Positions 1-11,458 of a stretch of DNA of 52,301 bases are shown one piece after another; within the stretch, counting starts at the first letter, position 1, and each line of letters starts with the position of its first letter. Below the pieces are notes generated by a model that was not told where the DNA came from, searched no databases, and worked only from the letters and a program-made list of their open reading frames with translations. The position numbers were made by a program, and so were the translations under genes. This DNA is from Acetobacteraceae bacterium (GTDB lineage: Bacteria; Pseudomonadota; Alphaproteobacteria; Acetobacterales; Acetobacteraceae): contig PLXO01000125.1 of NCBI GenBank assembly GCA_003151425.1, forward strand, positions 20,056-72,356, written 5' to 3'.

Positions 1-1134
1 GGGAGGGGGAGTAGTAGTATCCTAACCCCCACGCCGACCCCCACCCCCACGCCCTTCCCACTCGCCCTAGCTGCCGGGTTGTGCCTGGGCGCCGCAACCC
101 TCAGCAATTACCTCGCGGCCTTCGTCGGCACTGCCGTCCTGCTGTGGCTGCTGCCCCGCGCCCGCCTTTGGCTCGCCGCCACCGCGAGCTTCGCCCTGTT
201 CCTGCCCGCCGATCTCTGGTTCTTCCTCGCCCAGCGCGGCAGCCGCCCGGGCGAGTTCCCCTCGTTCTCGCTGCTCGGCAGCCTACCGAGGCTGGCCCAA
301 TACACCGCTGCCAACCTCTTCGGCGGCCTGCCGCTGTACGTGCCGGCCGTCGCGACCTCCGCCGTCACCCTCGGCCTGGCCACCATCGCCGTTCTCCTGG
401 TGGGCCTCGTCGCGCTGCGATGGCACCGCATCGGCGCGCCACGCCCGCGCCGCCTGCTGACGCTCACCGCACTCGCCCCGCCGGCCGGGCTACTGCTTCT
501 CGGTCTTGCCTTCAACTCCACCCCGATCGAGCTGCGCTATCTCGCCTTCGCCACGCCCTTCGTTGGACTGCTGCTGGCGGGTGCGCTGGCCAGCCTGCCG
601 CGGCGCTGGTGCCTTGGCCTCGGCGGCGCGCTCCTTGCCATCCAGGCCGCGTCGCTGCTCGGCCTTATGACGCGTCAGGAGACGATGCAGCCGGCGCGTG
701 CCACCGCCGCGGCCGCCGCGAAACTTGTCGATGAAGGGGGAAAAGCTCGCGGGGGGACCGCTGATGGGGCCGGTGGCGGGGCGGTTGGCGGGGTGATGCT
801 GCTGCCGCGCGGCAATGACGGGGTCGGCGTGGTCGGCGCCTTCGTCAACGAGGCGCCGGACGACCTGCGCTTGGCGATCGCCGAGCCGACCGATACGCCC
901 CAACAGCTCGACACACGCATCGGCGGTGCGAACCACGTCGTGCTGGCGCTGATCGGCGTGGACGCCGCCTCGCGCGCCACCTCGGCAATGCTGCGCGCCA
1001 CCTTCACCGCGGACCCGTGCTGGCGCCTTGCCGGAATCGGGTTCAACGTCGTCGCCTTCGACCGCATCTGCGAGCGGGACGAGGATGTTCTTCGACGGCT
1101 TCACGCTGACACGGGTAGAAGTTCCGGGCGGTAG
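1..1134 (+). CDS. Membrane glycosyltransferase (GT39/ArnT-like), 3' part only
   Basis: The frame is open from the first base, so the 5' end lies outside the window; a TTG at 79 is probably internal. The visible 377 residues hold about five hydrophobic helices, with loops such as NYLAAFVGTAVLLWLLP and FFLAQRGS, then a soluble tail. This suits the C-terminal half of a polyprenyl-phosphate-sugar-dependent inner-membrane glycosyltransferase that glycosylates lipids or surface polymers in the periplasm. Two low-complexity inserts look like in-frame expansions: a Thr-Pro repeat at about 31-57 and a Gly/Ala-rich stretch at about 735-795. The 3' end overlaps the next gene by 50 bp. The family is inferred from topology and loop style; no catalytic Asp-Glu motif is visible because the N-terminus is missing. 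Confidence 0.6.
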   Translation, partial: GRGSSSILTPTPTPTPTPFPLALAAGLCLGAATLSNYLAAFVGTAVLLWLLPRARLWLAATASFALFLPADLWFFLAQRGSRPGEFPSFSLLGSLPRLAQYTAANLFGGLPLYVPAVATSAVTLGLATIAVLLVGLVALRWHRIGAPRPRRLLTLTALAPPAGLLLLGLAFNSTPIELRYLAFATPFVGLLLAGALASLPRRWCLGLGGALLAIQAASLLGLMTRQETMQPARATAAAAAKLVDEGGKARGGTADGAGGGAVGGVMLLPRGNDGVGVVGAFVNEAPDDLRLAIAEPTDTPQQLDTRIGGANHVVLALIGVDAASRATSAMLRATFTADPCWRLAGIGFNVVAFDRICERDEDVLRRLHADTGRSSGR

Positions 1135-1966
1135 CATCCGCCTGCGCCATGGCGGTTCCGGCCCGCCGTTGCTGCTGGTGCACGGCAATCCGCAGTCGCA
1201 CTGCATCTGGAACGTCGTCGGCCCGGCGATGGCGCAGCGCTTCACCGTGATCTGCCCCGACCTGCGCGGCTATGGCGAATCGCACAAGCCGCCGGTGACG
1301 CCGGACCACGCGCCCTATGCCAAGCGCGAGATGGCCAAGGATATGATCGCGGTGATGGATCATTTCGGCCATCGGCGCTTCAGCGTCGCCGGCCACGACC
1401 GCGGCGGCCGCGTCGCGCACCGCCTGGCGCTGGACCATCCGGACCGCGTCACACAGCTCGCCACGCTCGACATCATTCCGACGATAGAACACTTCGAGCG
1501 CACCGACATGGACTTCGCGCTCAGCTACTATCACTGGTTCTGGTTCGCCCAGCCGCACCCGTTCCCCGAGGTGCTGATCAACGCCGCGCCGGATGCCTGG
1601 TTCCACCACCACACCAGCCGCTCGCCGCGCCCCGGCACCCTGTTCCACCCCGAGGCATTGGCCGACTACCTGGCCGCCGCGGGCCGCCCGGAGAACATCA
1701 GCGGCATGTGCGAGGACTACCGCGCCGCCACCGGCATCGACCTGGTGCACGACCGCGAGAGCCGTGCCGCGGGCCACAAGGTGCGCTGCCCGATGCTGGT
1801 GCTGTGGGGCGGCAAGGGTCGCGTGGCGAAGTGGTACGACGCGCCGGCGATCTGGCGCGAGTACTGCAGCGAGACGGTGATCGGCGGCCCGGTCGATTGC
1901 GGCCACTACCTGCCCGAGGAGGCGCCCGAGGCGGTGGTCGAGTGGTTCACCCGCTTCTTCGGCTAG
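1085..1966 (+). CDS. Alpha/beta hydrolase, haloacetate (fluoroacetate) dehalogenase-like
   Basis: A 293-residue alpha/beta-hydrolase starting at ATG 1085, behind GGGACGAGG and inside the end of the preceding gene. It has the oxyanion segment HGNPQSHC, the nucleophile elbow GHDRGGR with Asp as nucleophile plus two Arg that bind the substrate carboxylate, a LDIIPT acid segment, YYHW (the His-Trp of the halide pocket) and the catalytic His in CGHYLPEEAPE. This order matches fluoroacetate dehalogenases such as RPA1163, which hydrolyse haloacetates to glycolate in the cytoplasm. All expected catalytic positions appear present. Whether the enzyme acts on fluoro-, chloro- or some other short ester substrate cannot be read from the sequence. 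No related catabolic genes adjoin it. Confidence 0.82.
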   Translation: MFFDGFTLTRVEVPGGSIRLRHGGSGPPLLLVHGNPQSHCIWNVVGPAMAQRFTVICPDLRGYGESHKPPVTPDHAPYAKREMAKDMIAVMDHFGHRRFSVAGHDRGGRVAHRLALDHPDRVTQLATLDIIPTIEHFERTDMDFALSYYHWFWFAQPHPFPEVLINAAPDAWFHHHTSRSPRPGTLFHPEALADYLAAAGRPENISGMCEDYRAATGIDLVHDRESRAAGHKVRCPMLVLWGGKGRVAKWYDAPAIWREYCSETVIGGPVDCGHYLPEEAPEAVVEWFTRFFG

Positions 1967-2006
1967 CGCAGATCCTCATCTGGCACGGAGCACCGAGTGA
2001 GAGCGA

Positions 2007-2516
2007 TCAATCCGCGTCCGGCACCACCAGGAACAGGTCGGTATCCCCCGTCTGCTGCCCGCACGCGGTCAGCATCGCATGCACCTGGCCGCGGTGGTGC
2101 GTCTGGTGGTTGAAGAAATGCACCAGCAGCTTGCTCTTCGGCCGCCGCATCTCGCGCCCCGCCGCGCCGCTGAACCACACCAGATCGTCGGCCAGCCAAG
2201 CCCCGCCGATCCGCCCCGCCCAGGCGTCCAGATCTGCGTCCGCCTTGACGCGCCTGGTGCGCAGGTCGTCGAAGTCCTCAATCATGCCGGCACTCTGCTT
2301 GATCGGCACATCCGGCTTCTGCCAGCCGTCGAACCGCGACATCCATTGGCAGTCGCCCCAATACAGATGCACCAGCGTGCCGTGGATCGAGGACCAGAAC
2401 GCGCCGCGATCGGCCTTGCGCTCGGCATCCGTCAGGTTGGCGGCAGCCGCATACAGCCGCCGGTTCATCTCCGCGTTATAGGCGGTCATCAACCGCACGT
2501 AGTCAGGTGAGATCAT
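2007..2516 (-). CDS. DinB-family protein
   Basis: A 169-residue protein on the minus strand. ATG 2516 follows a strong AAGGAG site; the upstream in-frame ATG lacks one. It has the four-helix DinB layout: an N-terminal YVRLMTAYN helix, a first metal-ligand region HGTLVHLYWGD, and the C-terminal HFFNHQTHHRGQVH segment carrying the paired histidines of the metal triad. DinB/YfiT-type proteins are metal-dependent thiol transferases or hydrolases, often acting on bacillithiol or mycothiol analogues. The biological substrate in an alphaproteobacterium is unknown. It stands alone, convergent with the hydrolase and divergent from the M24 gene. Confidence 0.85.
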   Translation of the reverse strand: MISPDYVRLMTAYNAEMNRRLYAAAANLTDAERKADRGAFWSSIHGTLVHLYWGDCQWMSRFDGWQKPDVPIKQSAGMIEDFDDLRTRRVKADADLDAWAGRIGGAWLADDLVWFSGAAGREMRRPKSKLLVHFFNHQTHHRGQVHAMLTACGQQTGDTDLFLVVPDAD

Positions 2517-2739
2517 GTGCGCTCCTTCCCTTCGCATGGGCGAGTCTACATGGTCCGGAGGGCCTGACGATACCGGCCGCGCCAAGCCTGGCGCATGGCA
2601 CGCACGCCGCGCCGGCCTGGAAGGAACATTTCGTGATGGCCTCGCCGGGTTGCCGGGCGCCCCGGGCGATCGGATGTTCCATTACGTGACGACGCGGTCC
2701 AACCTGCCGGTCCCGCCCGACGTCCCGATGGAGGCAAAC

Positions 2740-3921
2740 ATGTCCGACGCCGACCTTAACTTCAGCCGCGCGGAATACGCCGAACGGCTCGCGAAGACCC
2801 GCGCTGCCATGCAGGTGGCGGGCATCGACCTGCTGCTGGTCAGCGACCCGTCGAACATGGCCTGGCTGACCGGCTACGACGGCTGGTCGTTCTACGTGCA
2901 TCAATGCGTGCTGGTGCCGCCCGACGGCGAGCCATACTGGTACGGCCGCGGCCAGGATGCCAACGGGGCGAAGCGGACGGCGTATATCGGTCACGATCGC
3001 ATCCTTGCCTATCCTGACCATTACGTGCAATCAACGGAGCGGCATCCGATGGACCTGCTCTCGCGGATCATCGAAGAGCATGGATGGCAGCGTGGTCGCA
3101 TCGGCGTGGAGATGGACAACTACTGGTTCAGCGCCGCCGCCTACGCGTCGCTGCAGACGCACCTGCCGAATGCACATTTCGTCGATGCAACAGGATTGGT
3201 GAACTGGCAGCGCGCGGTGAAAAGCCCGCAGGAGCTGGACTACATGCGCCGCGCCGCCCGCATCGTTGAAGCGATGCATGCGCGCATCCTGGACAAGATC
3301 GAGCCCGGCATGCGCAAGAACGACCTTGTGGCCGAGATCTACGACGCCGGAATTCGCGGCGTGGATGGTTTCGGCGGCGACTATCCGGCACTGGTGCCGC
3401 TGTTGCCGTCCGGGGCGGATGCGTCCGCGCCGCATTTGACCTGGGACGACAAACCGATGCGCGCGAACGAGGGCACGTTCTTCGAGATCGCCGGCTGCTA
3501 CAAGCGCTATCATTGTCCGCTGTCGCGTACGGTGTTCCTCGGCCGGCCGACGCAGGCGTTCCTGGATGCCGAGAAGGCGGTGCTGGAGGGCATGGACGCC
3601 GGCCTAGCTGCGGCCCGGCCCGGCAATACCTGCGAGGATATCGCCAATGGCTTCTTCGCGGTGCTGAAGAAGTACGGGATCGTCAAGGACAATCGCACCG
3701 GTTACTCGATCGGTCTGAGCTACCCGCCGGACTGGGGCGAGCGCACCATGAGCCTGCGGCCCGGCGACCGCACCGAACTGCGACCGGGCATGACCTTTCA
3801 TTTCATGACCGGACTCTGGTTGGCCGACATGGGGCTGGAGATCACCGAAAGCATCGCGATCACCGAGACCGGGGTGGAATGTCTCGCCGCGGTGCCGCGG
3901 GCGCTGTTCGTCAAGCCATGA
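2740..3921 (+). CDS. doeA: M24-fold ectoine hydrolase-like protein (DoeA type)
   Basis: ATG 2740 lies behind GGAGG and gives 393 residues; the longer open frame starting at 2515 is not needed. An N-terminal creatinase domain (LVSDPSNMAWLTGYDGWSFY) precedes a pita-bread M24 domain with LPSGADASAPHLTWDD, GCYKRYHCPLSRTVFLG and YPPDWGERTMSLRPGD. As I recall them, these strings are typical of DoeA, which opens the ectoine ring to N-acetyl-diaminobutyrate. The usual five metal ligands of M24 aminopeptidases are largely replaced, as in creatinase and DoeA, so a metal-independent hydrolase is expected. The deacetylase DoeB and the rest of an ectoine pathway are not adjacent. The 3' end overlaps the convergent GNAT gene by 11 bp. 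An aminopeptidase P-like role is the main alternative. Confidence 0.75.
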   Translation: MSDADLNFSRAEYAERLAKTRAAMQVAGIDLLLVSDPSNMAWLTGYDGWSFYVHQCVLVPPDGEPYWYGRGQDANGAKRTAYIGHDRILAYPDHYVQSTERHPMDLLSRIIEEHGWQRGRIGVEMDNYWFSAAAYASLQTHLPNAHFVDATGLVNWQRAVKSPQELDYMRRAARIVEAMHARILDKIEPGMRKNDLVAEIYDAGIRGVDGFGGDYPALVPLLPSGADASAPHLTWDDKPMRANEGTFFEIAGCYKRYHCPLSRTVFLGRPTQAFLDAEKAVLEGMDAGLAAARPGNTCEDIANGFFAVLKKYGIVKDNRTGYSIGLSYPPDWGERTMSLRPGDRTELRPGMTFHFMTGLWLADMGLEITESIAITETGVECLAAVPRALFVKP

Positions 3922-5047
3922 CGCATTTGTAGAAATACAGCGTGTCGCACAGCGTGCCGTCGGTGGCGCGCGTATACATGGGGATGCGTCCGCCCCCAAT
4001 CCAGCCCATGCCGCGAAACAGTGCCTCCGCACCTGCGCTTGTATCCCGGGCACCTGCATCCCCCGCGCTTGTATCCCCGACGCTTGTCTTCAGCGTGAGC
4101 AAGGTCCGTCCTTGTCGCGTCGCCTCGACCTCCACGCGCTGCATCAGCGCGCGGGCCAGGCCGCGCCGGCGTGTCGCCGGATCGACCAGCAGCGTCTGCA
4201 CCTCGGCGCGGTGCCGCTGGTTCGCCGGCGTATCGAGATCCAGCGTCACGCAGCCCGCCAGCCTGCCATCCACCCAGCCGGCGATCAGCACGCGCCCGCC
4301 CGCCGCCACCTCGCGTGACTTGCGCCGCCAGAACGCGCGCGCAACGTCCGGTGCCAACGGCGGCAGGAACGAGACCGAGGCGCCATCCGCGACGCAGGCG
4401 GTCAGCAGTTCCGCCAGGCAGCGCTCCGTCGAGGCCGCGGCAGCGGCGTCCAGCACCTCGACCCCGATCACCGGCTTGGCATAGCCGAATTCCAGGGAGT
4501 TCGACAAGTCGTTGAGCACCCGGATCGGTCCGGCGCGCACGTAGCCGCGTCTTTCGTAGAACCGGTGGGCGCGCTCGAAGCGCGTGTCGCTCCACAATAC
4601 CAGGCGTGTCGCGCCGGGCGCGCGCGGGTGTGTGACGCCCGAGGCCAGCGGATGCGTGACGCCGGGCGCGCGCGGGTGTGTCGCGCCGGGGGCGCGCGGG
4701 TGTGTGATGCCGGGGGCGCACGCATGCGCCTCCGCCTGGTCCAGCAGGCGATGCGCCAGCCCGGCACCGCGCCAGGGTGCCAGCACATACAGACGGCAGA
4801 TCTCCCAGATCCCGTCGTCCCGCGGCACGACGGCGATCATGCCAACCACGCCGCCACCCGCCTCGGCCGTCCACAGCGCGCCGCCCTTTTCCGTGTAGTA
4901 GGTCGCCAGCGCATGCAGCTCCGGCAGCTCGGCATCGACGTCGAGCACGATGCCGGGATACTCCGCCCAGCAGGCGCCGATCAGCGCGATGAAGCCCGCG
5001 GCGTCGGTGTCAAGGCCAGGCCGAATGGTGAATGCTTGGGTGTCCAT
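3911..5047 (-). CDS. Tandem double GNAT acetyltransferase with repeat insertions
   Basis: 378 residues with two GNAT domains. The first has WEICRLYVLAPWRGAGLAHR as its acetyl-CoA loop and ends in the ARTL-like RFYERRGYVR. The second has VQTLLVDPATRRRGLARALM and LFRGMGW. Each domain has the acetyl-CoA pyrophosphate loop, so both may be active; the substrate is unknown. Two tandem arrays interrupt the domains at about the same fold position, between the helix after the CoA loop and the following strand: five 24-bp units (4605-4724, protein motif THPRAPGA) and four 15-bp units (4035-4094, DTSAG-like). Both keep frame. Divergently placed just before the GT4 gene, with 13 bp between them. Confidence 0.8.
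   Translation of the reverse strand: MDTQAFTIRPGLDTDAAGFIALIGACWAEYPGIVLDVDAELPELHALATYYTEKGGALWTAEAGGGVVGMIAVVPRDDGIWEICRLYVLAPWRGAGLAHRLLDQAEAHACAPGITHPRAPGATHPRAPGVTHPLASGVTHPRAPGATRLVLWSDTRFERAHRFYERRGYVRAGPIRVLNDLSNSLEFGYAKPVIGVEVLDAAAAASTERCLAELLTACVADGASVSFLPPLAPDVARAFWRRKSREVAAGGRVLIAGWVDGRLAGCVTLDLDTPANQRHRAEVQTLLVDPATRRRGLARALMQRVEVEATRQGRTLLTLKTSVGDTSAGDAGARDTSAGAEALFRGMGWIGGGRIPMYTRATDGTLCDTLYFYKCVMA
4035..4094. repeat. 15-bp x4 in-frame tandem repeat in second GNAT domain
   Basis: Four units of 15 bp start at 4035, 4050, 4065 and 4080, with consensus GCGCTTGTATCCCCG on the plus strand. Units are diverged but aligned, and encode a DTSAG/DAGAR-type pentapeptide repeat on the minus strand. 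Confidence 0.8.
4605..4724. repeat. 24-bp x5 in-frame tandem repeat in first GNAT domain
   Basis: Five consecutive 24-bp units start at 4605, 4629, 4653, 4677 and 4701, each encoding an octapeptide close to THPRAPGA on the minus strand. The repeat looks expanded from the native APGATRL strand entry, since its last unit runs into that sequence. Confidence 0.88.
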
Positions 5048-5060
5048 CTGCGATCGAAGT

Positions 5061-6086
5061 CTAACCTAAGCTTGCCAGCACCGTATCGAGCCGGGCCAGG
5101 AACAGTTCGTTGCGGTATCCGGTGGCGTTGCGCCGTGCCGCCGCGCCCAGCCGCGCGCGCAGCGCTGCATCGGTCGCCAGCACGCGCAGCAGGTGCGCCA
5201 TCAGATCGACATCGTAGGTCGGGTGCATCAGGCAGTTCACTCCGTGCCGCCAGACCCCCTCATGCGCCGGCAGGTCCGACAGCAGCACCGCCTTGCCGCG
5301 CTGCCCCGCTTCCAGCGGCGCGATCGGCAGACACTCGCTGGCCGATGGCAGGGCGAAGATATCGGCGCGTCCGATCAGCCGCAGTGTCGCCGCATGCGAC
5401 AACTGCCCGGCGAAGCTGAACCGCTCCGGCGCCGCCTTGGCGAGCGCTACCGCCTCGGGCTCGAGCTGGACCAGCGCGCCCACGAGCAGGCATTCGAGTC
5501 GCAGATCCGTCAGTCGCGCAACGGCACGGATCAGATCGGCCTGCCGCTTGCGCGGATACACCGAGCCGACCGAGATCACGCGGATCGGCCGTCCCTCCGG
5601 CGACGGTTCGGCCGCGGCCTGCGCCGGCTCAATCGGATCGAGGCCCGGCGGCACCACGTGCTGGCGCACCTCCGGCACACCCAGCAGGTAGGACCGATAG
5701 ACGCGGTCGCGAATGGCGCCTGATGGAAAGATGATGGCGTGCGCGGCATGGAACGCCCGTTCCGCCCCCGGATGGTTGCGCAGTATGGCCAGACCGGCCT
5801 CGCCCTCGTGCAGCCACCAGACGGTGCGCGCGATGGGGGCGGTCTGCAGCACATAGCGCGCCGCCATCACCGTGTTGCAGATGACCAGCATGCGGGCGTC
5901 GACATCGAAGCGCTCGGCCAGCGTGACGCCTTGCGCGAGGAACGCGTCGCGCAACGGTCCAGCCGCGCTCCGGTCATGCACCGCAACGACATCATGCCCC
6001 CGCCGGCGCAGATGCGCGGCCCAGCGGAACAGCAGCAGCCCGGCGCCGGTCATGCTGAACTCGGTTCCCAGCAGCACGACCTGCAT
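5061..6086 (-). CDS. GT4-family glycosyltransferase
   Basis: 341 residues. The N-terminal Rossmann half begins VVLLGTEFSMTGAGLLLF. The C-terminal GT-B half has the VISVGSVYPRKRQADLIRA strand, LIGRADIFALPSASECLPI and EAGQRGKAVLLSDLPAHEGV. The SECLPIAPLEA segment is the E-x7-E nucleotide-sugar-binding motif of GT4 retaining enzymes. It probably adds a sugar to a cell-surface glycan from the cytoplasmic face. No polysaccharide cluster surrounds it; only the GNAT gene is adjacent. Donor and acceptor cannot be assigned. Confidence 0.85.
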   Translation of the reverse strand: MQVVLLGTEFSMTGAGLLLFRWAAHLRRRGHDVVAVHDRSAAGPLRDAFLAQGVTLAERFDVDARMLVICNTVMAARYVLQTAPIARTVWWLHEGEAGLAILRNHPGAERAFHAAHAIIFPSGAIRDRVYRSYLLGVPEVRQHVVPPGLDPIEPAQAAAEPSPEGRPIRVISVGSVYPRKRQADLIRAVARLTDLRLECLLVGALVQLEPEAVALAKAAPERFSFAGQLSHAATLRLIGRADIFALPSASECLPIAPLEAGQRGKAVLLSDLPAHEGVWRHGVNCLMHPTYDVDLMAHLLRVLATDAALRARLGAAARRNATGYRNELFLARLDTVLASLG

Positions 6087-6190
6087 GATCGGTCAGCCGG
6101 TTCGCAGTCGGTCAGTCCGAGGGCGGAACGTCACCCGCAGGCCAATCTGCGGCCGAAACGTCATCCGCCGCCCACCTGCCATCACCGGGC

Positions 6191-7416
6191 TCAGCGCAAC
6201 GCGTCGCAGAACGCGGTGATGCGCCGCAGGCCCTCGATCAGTGCATCGTCGGCCACCGCCGTGCTGACCCGCAGATAGGGGCTCATGCCGTACGCCGCAC
6301 CGTGCACCGTGGCAACGAATTTTTCCTCCAACAGCGCCAGGCAGACATCCTGGTCGGTCTCCAGCTTGCGACCGCCCGCGGTGGTGTGCCCGATGCAGCC
6401 GGCGACATTCGGAAACACGTAGAACGCGCCTTCGGGTTTGTGGCAACTGATGCCCTTGCAGGCGTTCAGCATCTCCACCGCAATGTCGCGCCGGCGCCGA
6501 TACGCGGCGATCTGCTCCGCCACCCCGTCCTGCGGTCCGTCGAGCGCAGCGGTCGCCGCCGCCTGGCCCACCGTCGAGACGCCGGCCGTCGCCTGGCCCT
6601 GCATGTTCACCATCGCCTTGATCAGATCGCGCGGGCCGGCCGCGAAGCCGATGCGCCAGCCGGTCATCGCGTAGGTCTTCGACACGCCGGTGACCGTCAG
6701 GATCCGGTCGCGCAAATCGGGCGCCACCTGCGCCATCGTCGCGTGCTGGAACCCGTCGAACACCAGGTGCTCGTACATGTCGTCGGACATGATCCAGACA
6801 TGCGGGTGTTTGCGCATGACCTCGGCGATCGCCCGCAGCTCGTCCGCCGAGCACGCCGCGCCCGACGGATTGTTCGGATTGTTCAGCATCAGCCATTTGG
6901 TCTTCGGCGTGATGGCGGCGTCGATATCCTCGGCCCGCGGCTTGAAGCCGTTGTTCTGCGGACAGGGCACGAACACCGGATCGCCGCCCACCAGCTTCGT
7001 CATCAGCGCGTAGGCGATCCACGACGGGGTCGGAATGACCACCTCGTCGCCGGGATCGACCGTCGCCATCACGGCGTTGAAGATGCACTGCTTGCCGCCG
7101 TTCGACACCGCGATCTCATCGAGCGCGAAGTCCAGCCCCGAGTCGCGCTTGAACTTGCGTTGGATCGCCTGCTTCAGCGCCGGCGTGCCATCCTGCGGCG
7201 GATACTTCGTTTCACCCTTAAGCGCCGCCTGGTGCGCCGCCTGGATCGCGTGCGGCGGGCTGTCGAAATTCGGCTCGCCGATGGTCAGCGAAATCACGTC
7301 CTTGCCGGCGGCACGCAGCTCGCGCGCCTTGATCGTCATGGCGACGCTGGCGGCGACCTGGACCCGCTTCAGCCGTTCCGCCAAGGCCGGTTTGCGCGCG
7401 GGCGTCAGCGCCGGCA

Positions 7417-7417
<1 letters not shown>
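6191..7417 (-). CDS. Class I PLP aminotransferase, aspartate aminotransferase-like (copy 2)
   Basis: 408 residues. ATG 7417 shares one base with the stop of the upstream gene (TGATG), so translation is probably coupled; a TTG one codon earlier is possible. It shows the class I fold: LTIGEPNFDSPPH, TKYPPQDGT, the LNNPNNPSGA cofactor loop, SDDMYEHLVFDG, and the PLP lysine in [14 protein letters not shown]. The C-terminal Arg in YLRVSTA binds the substrate carboxylate. The I-gamma subgroup (aspartate/prephenate aminotransferase) is likely. It is a diverged paralogue of the next gene upstream; the pair may differ in amino-acid preference. Confidence 0.88.
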
Positions 7418-9908
<2,491 letters not shown>

Positions 9909-9932
9909 GCCATAAAGAGTTGATGCACATGA

Positions 9933-10799
9933 TTACGCGTCCGGCCCCGCGGCCGCGCCGACGCCGGTCCGGCGACGCACGACCTCGAGCGTCCAGCCAG
10001 GCACCTGGTCGAGCCGCGTCACCACGGACCCAGGGGCGGGCCGAGTGGTCGGGCAAGCGTCCCCCGCGGGGCCCGCCGCCGCGTCGGGAGACCGATCCCG
10101 CTGCGCCTGCGCCGCCGTGGCCGCCGACACTGACATCGGCGTCTTCGCCGGGGGCGGCTCGGCGTCGGTCGCAGGCGGGGACGGTTCGGCATCCGCCGCA
10201 AGCGGTGCGGCGTTCGGCTGACCGACATCCGCCGCAGGCGATGCGGCGTTCGGTGGATCGGCCGTCGGCTCGGGTTCGAGGCGCCCGGGCTGCGGCGCCT
10301 CAGCCGCCGACGCCGGCGTCACGTTCGGCGCCGCCTCACGGTATATAGGATCGTTGCGCCACACCGCGTCCACCGCGGCGACATCGACCTCGTCCTCTAC
10401 GACGGTGCCAAAGAACGGGGCGGGCTTCTGCTGGCACCGCTCCAGCGTGCGCACCAGCAACGCCGCCGTCCGCACCAGTTCCGTCGAGCTGCGGCTCAGC
10501 CGGCACATCTGCTCCACTGTCACGTCCGGCGCGTAGGCCCGGGTCGCGAGCGTATCCGCCTGCCCCCGGACGATCAGGATCTGCGTCGCGAGCCGCGCCT
10601 GCGCCGCATCGGCGGGCAGGAGTGCGGAGATCTCCTCGATCAGCCGCGTGATGCGCGCGTGCCGCCAGGTGGGCGGCGCATCCGGCGGCGGTGGAGGCAG
10701 TGCCGCGAACGTGGCCGCCAGCAGGTCGGCGCTGAGGTGGTATGGCGGCATGATCTCGCGGATGACGTCTGCGATGATGCCGTTGGATGGGAGGGACAT
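9933..10799 (-). CDS. Conserved accessory protein of the cassette (Acetobacteraceae type), Pro/Ala-rich tail
   Basis: 288 residues from ATG 10799 (MSLPSNGIIADVIREIMPPY); a GTG at 10829 is an alternative. Residues 1-150 look folded and helical: TWRHARITRLIEEISALLP, AAQARLATQILIVRGQADTL, TVEQMCRLSRSSTELVRTAA, then KPAPFFGTVVEDEVDVAA. After about residue 170 the chain becomes Pro/Ala/Asp-rich, with short repeats (SPAADVGQPNAAPLAADAE). I do not know its function. I recall similar proteins upstream of HGG-motif proteins in this family of bacteria. No DNA-binding or catalytic motif is evident. The gap to the HGG gene is only 24 bp if ATG 9908 is used there. Confidence 0.65.
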   Translation of the reverse strand: MSLPSNGIIADVIREIMPPYHLSADLLAATFAALPPPPPDAPPTWRHARITRLIEEISALLPADAAQARLATQILIVRGQADTLATRAYAPDVTVEQMCRLSRSSTELVRTAALLVRTLERCQQKPAPFFGTVVEDEVDVAAVDAVWRNDPIYREAAPNVTPASAAEAPQPGRLEPEPTADPPNAASPAADVGQPNAAPLAADAEPSPPATDAEPPPAKTPMSVSAATAAQAQRDRSPDAAAGPAGDACPTTRPAPGSVVTRLDQVPGWTLEVVRRRTGVGAAAGPDA

Positions 10800-10840
10800 G
10801 AGGGTTGGTTCCGGTTGCAATTGGTTCACTTAGAAGGTAA

Positions 10841-10868
10841 GATATATTAACTTTACTCTCAACTTCAA
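10841..10868 (-). promoter_or_regulatory. Candidate sigma70 promoter for the small cassette
   Basis: On the minus strand TTGAAG and TATATC lie 16 bp apart in a markedly AT-rich patch, with the predicted transcript start about 35 bp before ATG 10799. The local AT content is unlike the surrounding DNA. Confidence 0.4.
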
Positions 10869-10869
10869 C

Positions 10870-11458
10870 TAACATTGATGCCCTGTGCAGGGGCGACTGC
10901 GGCAGGCAGCAAGGCAGCGGACAATAGCGTCGCGGAGAGAGGCGCGTTGCCGCGTTGGAGGTCCGGCGTCGGACGCGCAACCGGGTACCGAACGTGGGCA
11001 AGCCGGTTTCCCGCGGGCGTTGCTGCTGACCTGACTGCGACCTGAGACGGGGAGCTGAGACGGGGAGCTGAGACGGGGAGCTGGACCGTCTGGCGTGGCG
11101 TGTGCTGGTCGAGCCGCGGCGAAGCCGACGATCCCGATTGCGCTTGCGGGAGAACACCACGTGCGGATGTGGCGGAATATTTAGCAGGAAAATCTTTTAA
11201 GGTGTCGCCTATTGTGTTTGTATGGAAAATCATCCTCTTACCGCCCCTCAGGGCGTCGCCAGACGTTCAGCCCGCCGGGCGCAAGCTCCGGATGAGAGAG
11301 GAACCCGCATGGTGACACCGACCGGCACCGCAGGACGCCGCCCTCCAGGTGCCCTCGACCGCGCCCTCGCCCGGCGATGTCGCTGAGCTGCAGGTTCCAT
11401 CACCGCGGGCCACACCGGTTCGCCGAGCTCTGCACCTGTTTCGAGAAAGACCTGACCG
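10870..11458. other. Intergenic region, no convincing gene
   Basis: About 590 bp between the divergent cassette genes. It holds a 13-bp x3 repeat (11044-11082) and an AT-richer patch at 11165-11240. A short frame ends in an ATGA overlap with the ATG at 11459, but its product is not recognisable. Confidence 0.5.
11044..11082. repeat. 13-bp x3 perfect tandem repeat
   Basis: Three identical copies of GAGACGGGGAGCT start at 11044, 11057 and 11070, in non-coding DNA. Confidence 0.92.

Noticed and set aside
2515..2739. N-terminal extension of the M24 enzyme
   Set aside because: No ribosome-binding site and no family match, whereas ATG 2740 has GGAGG and gives the normal length.
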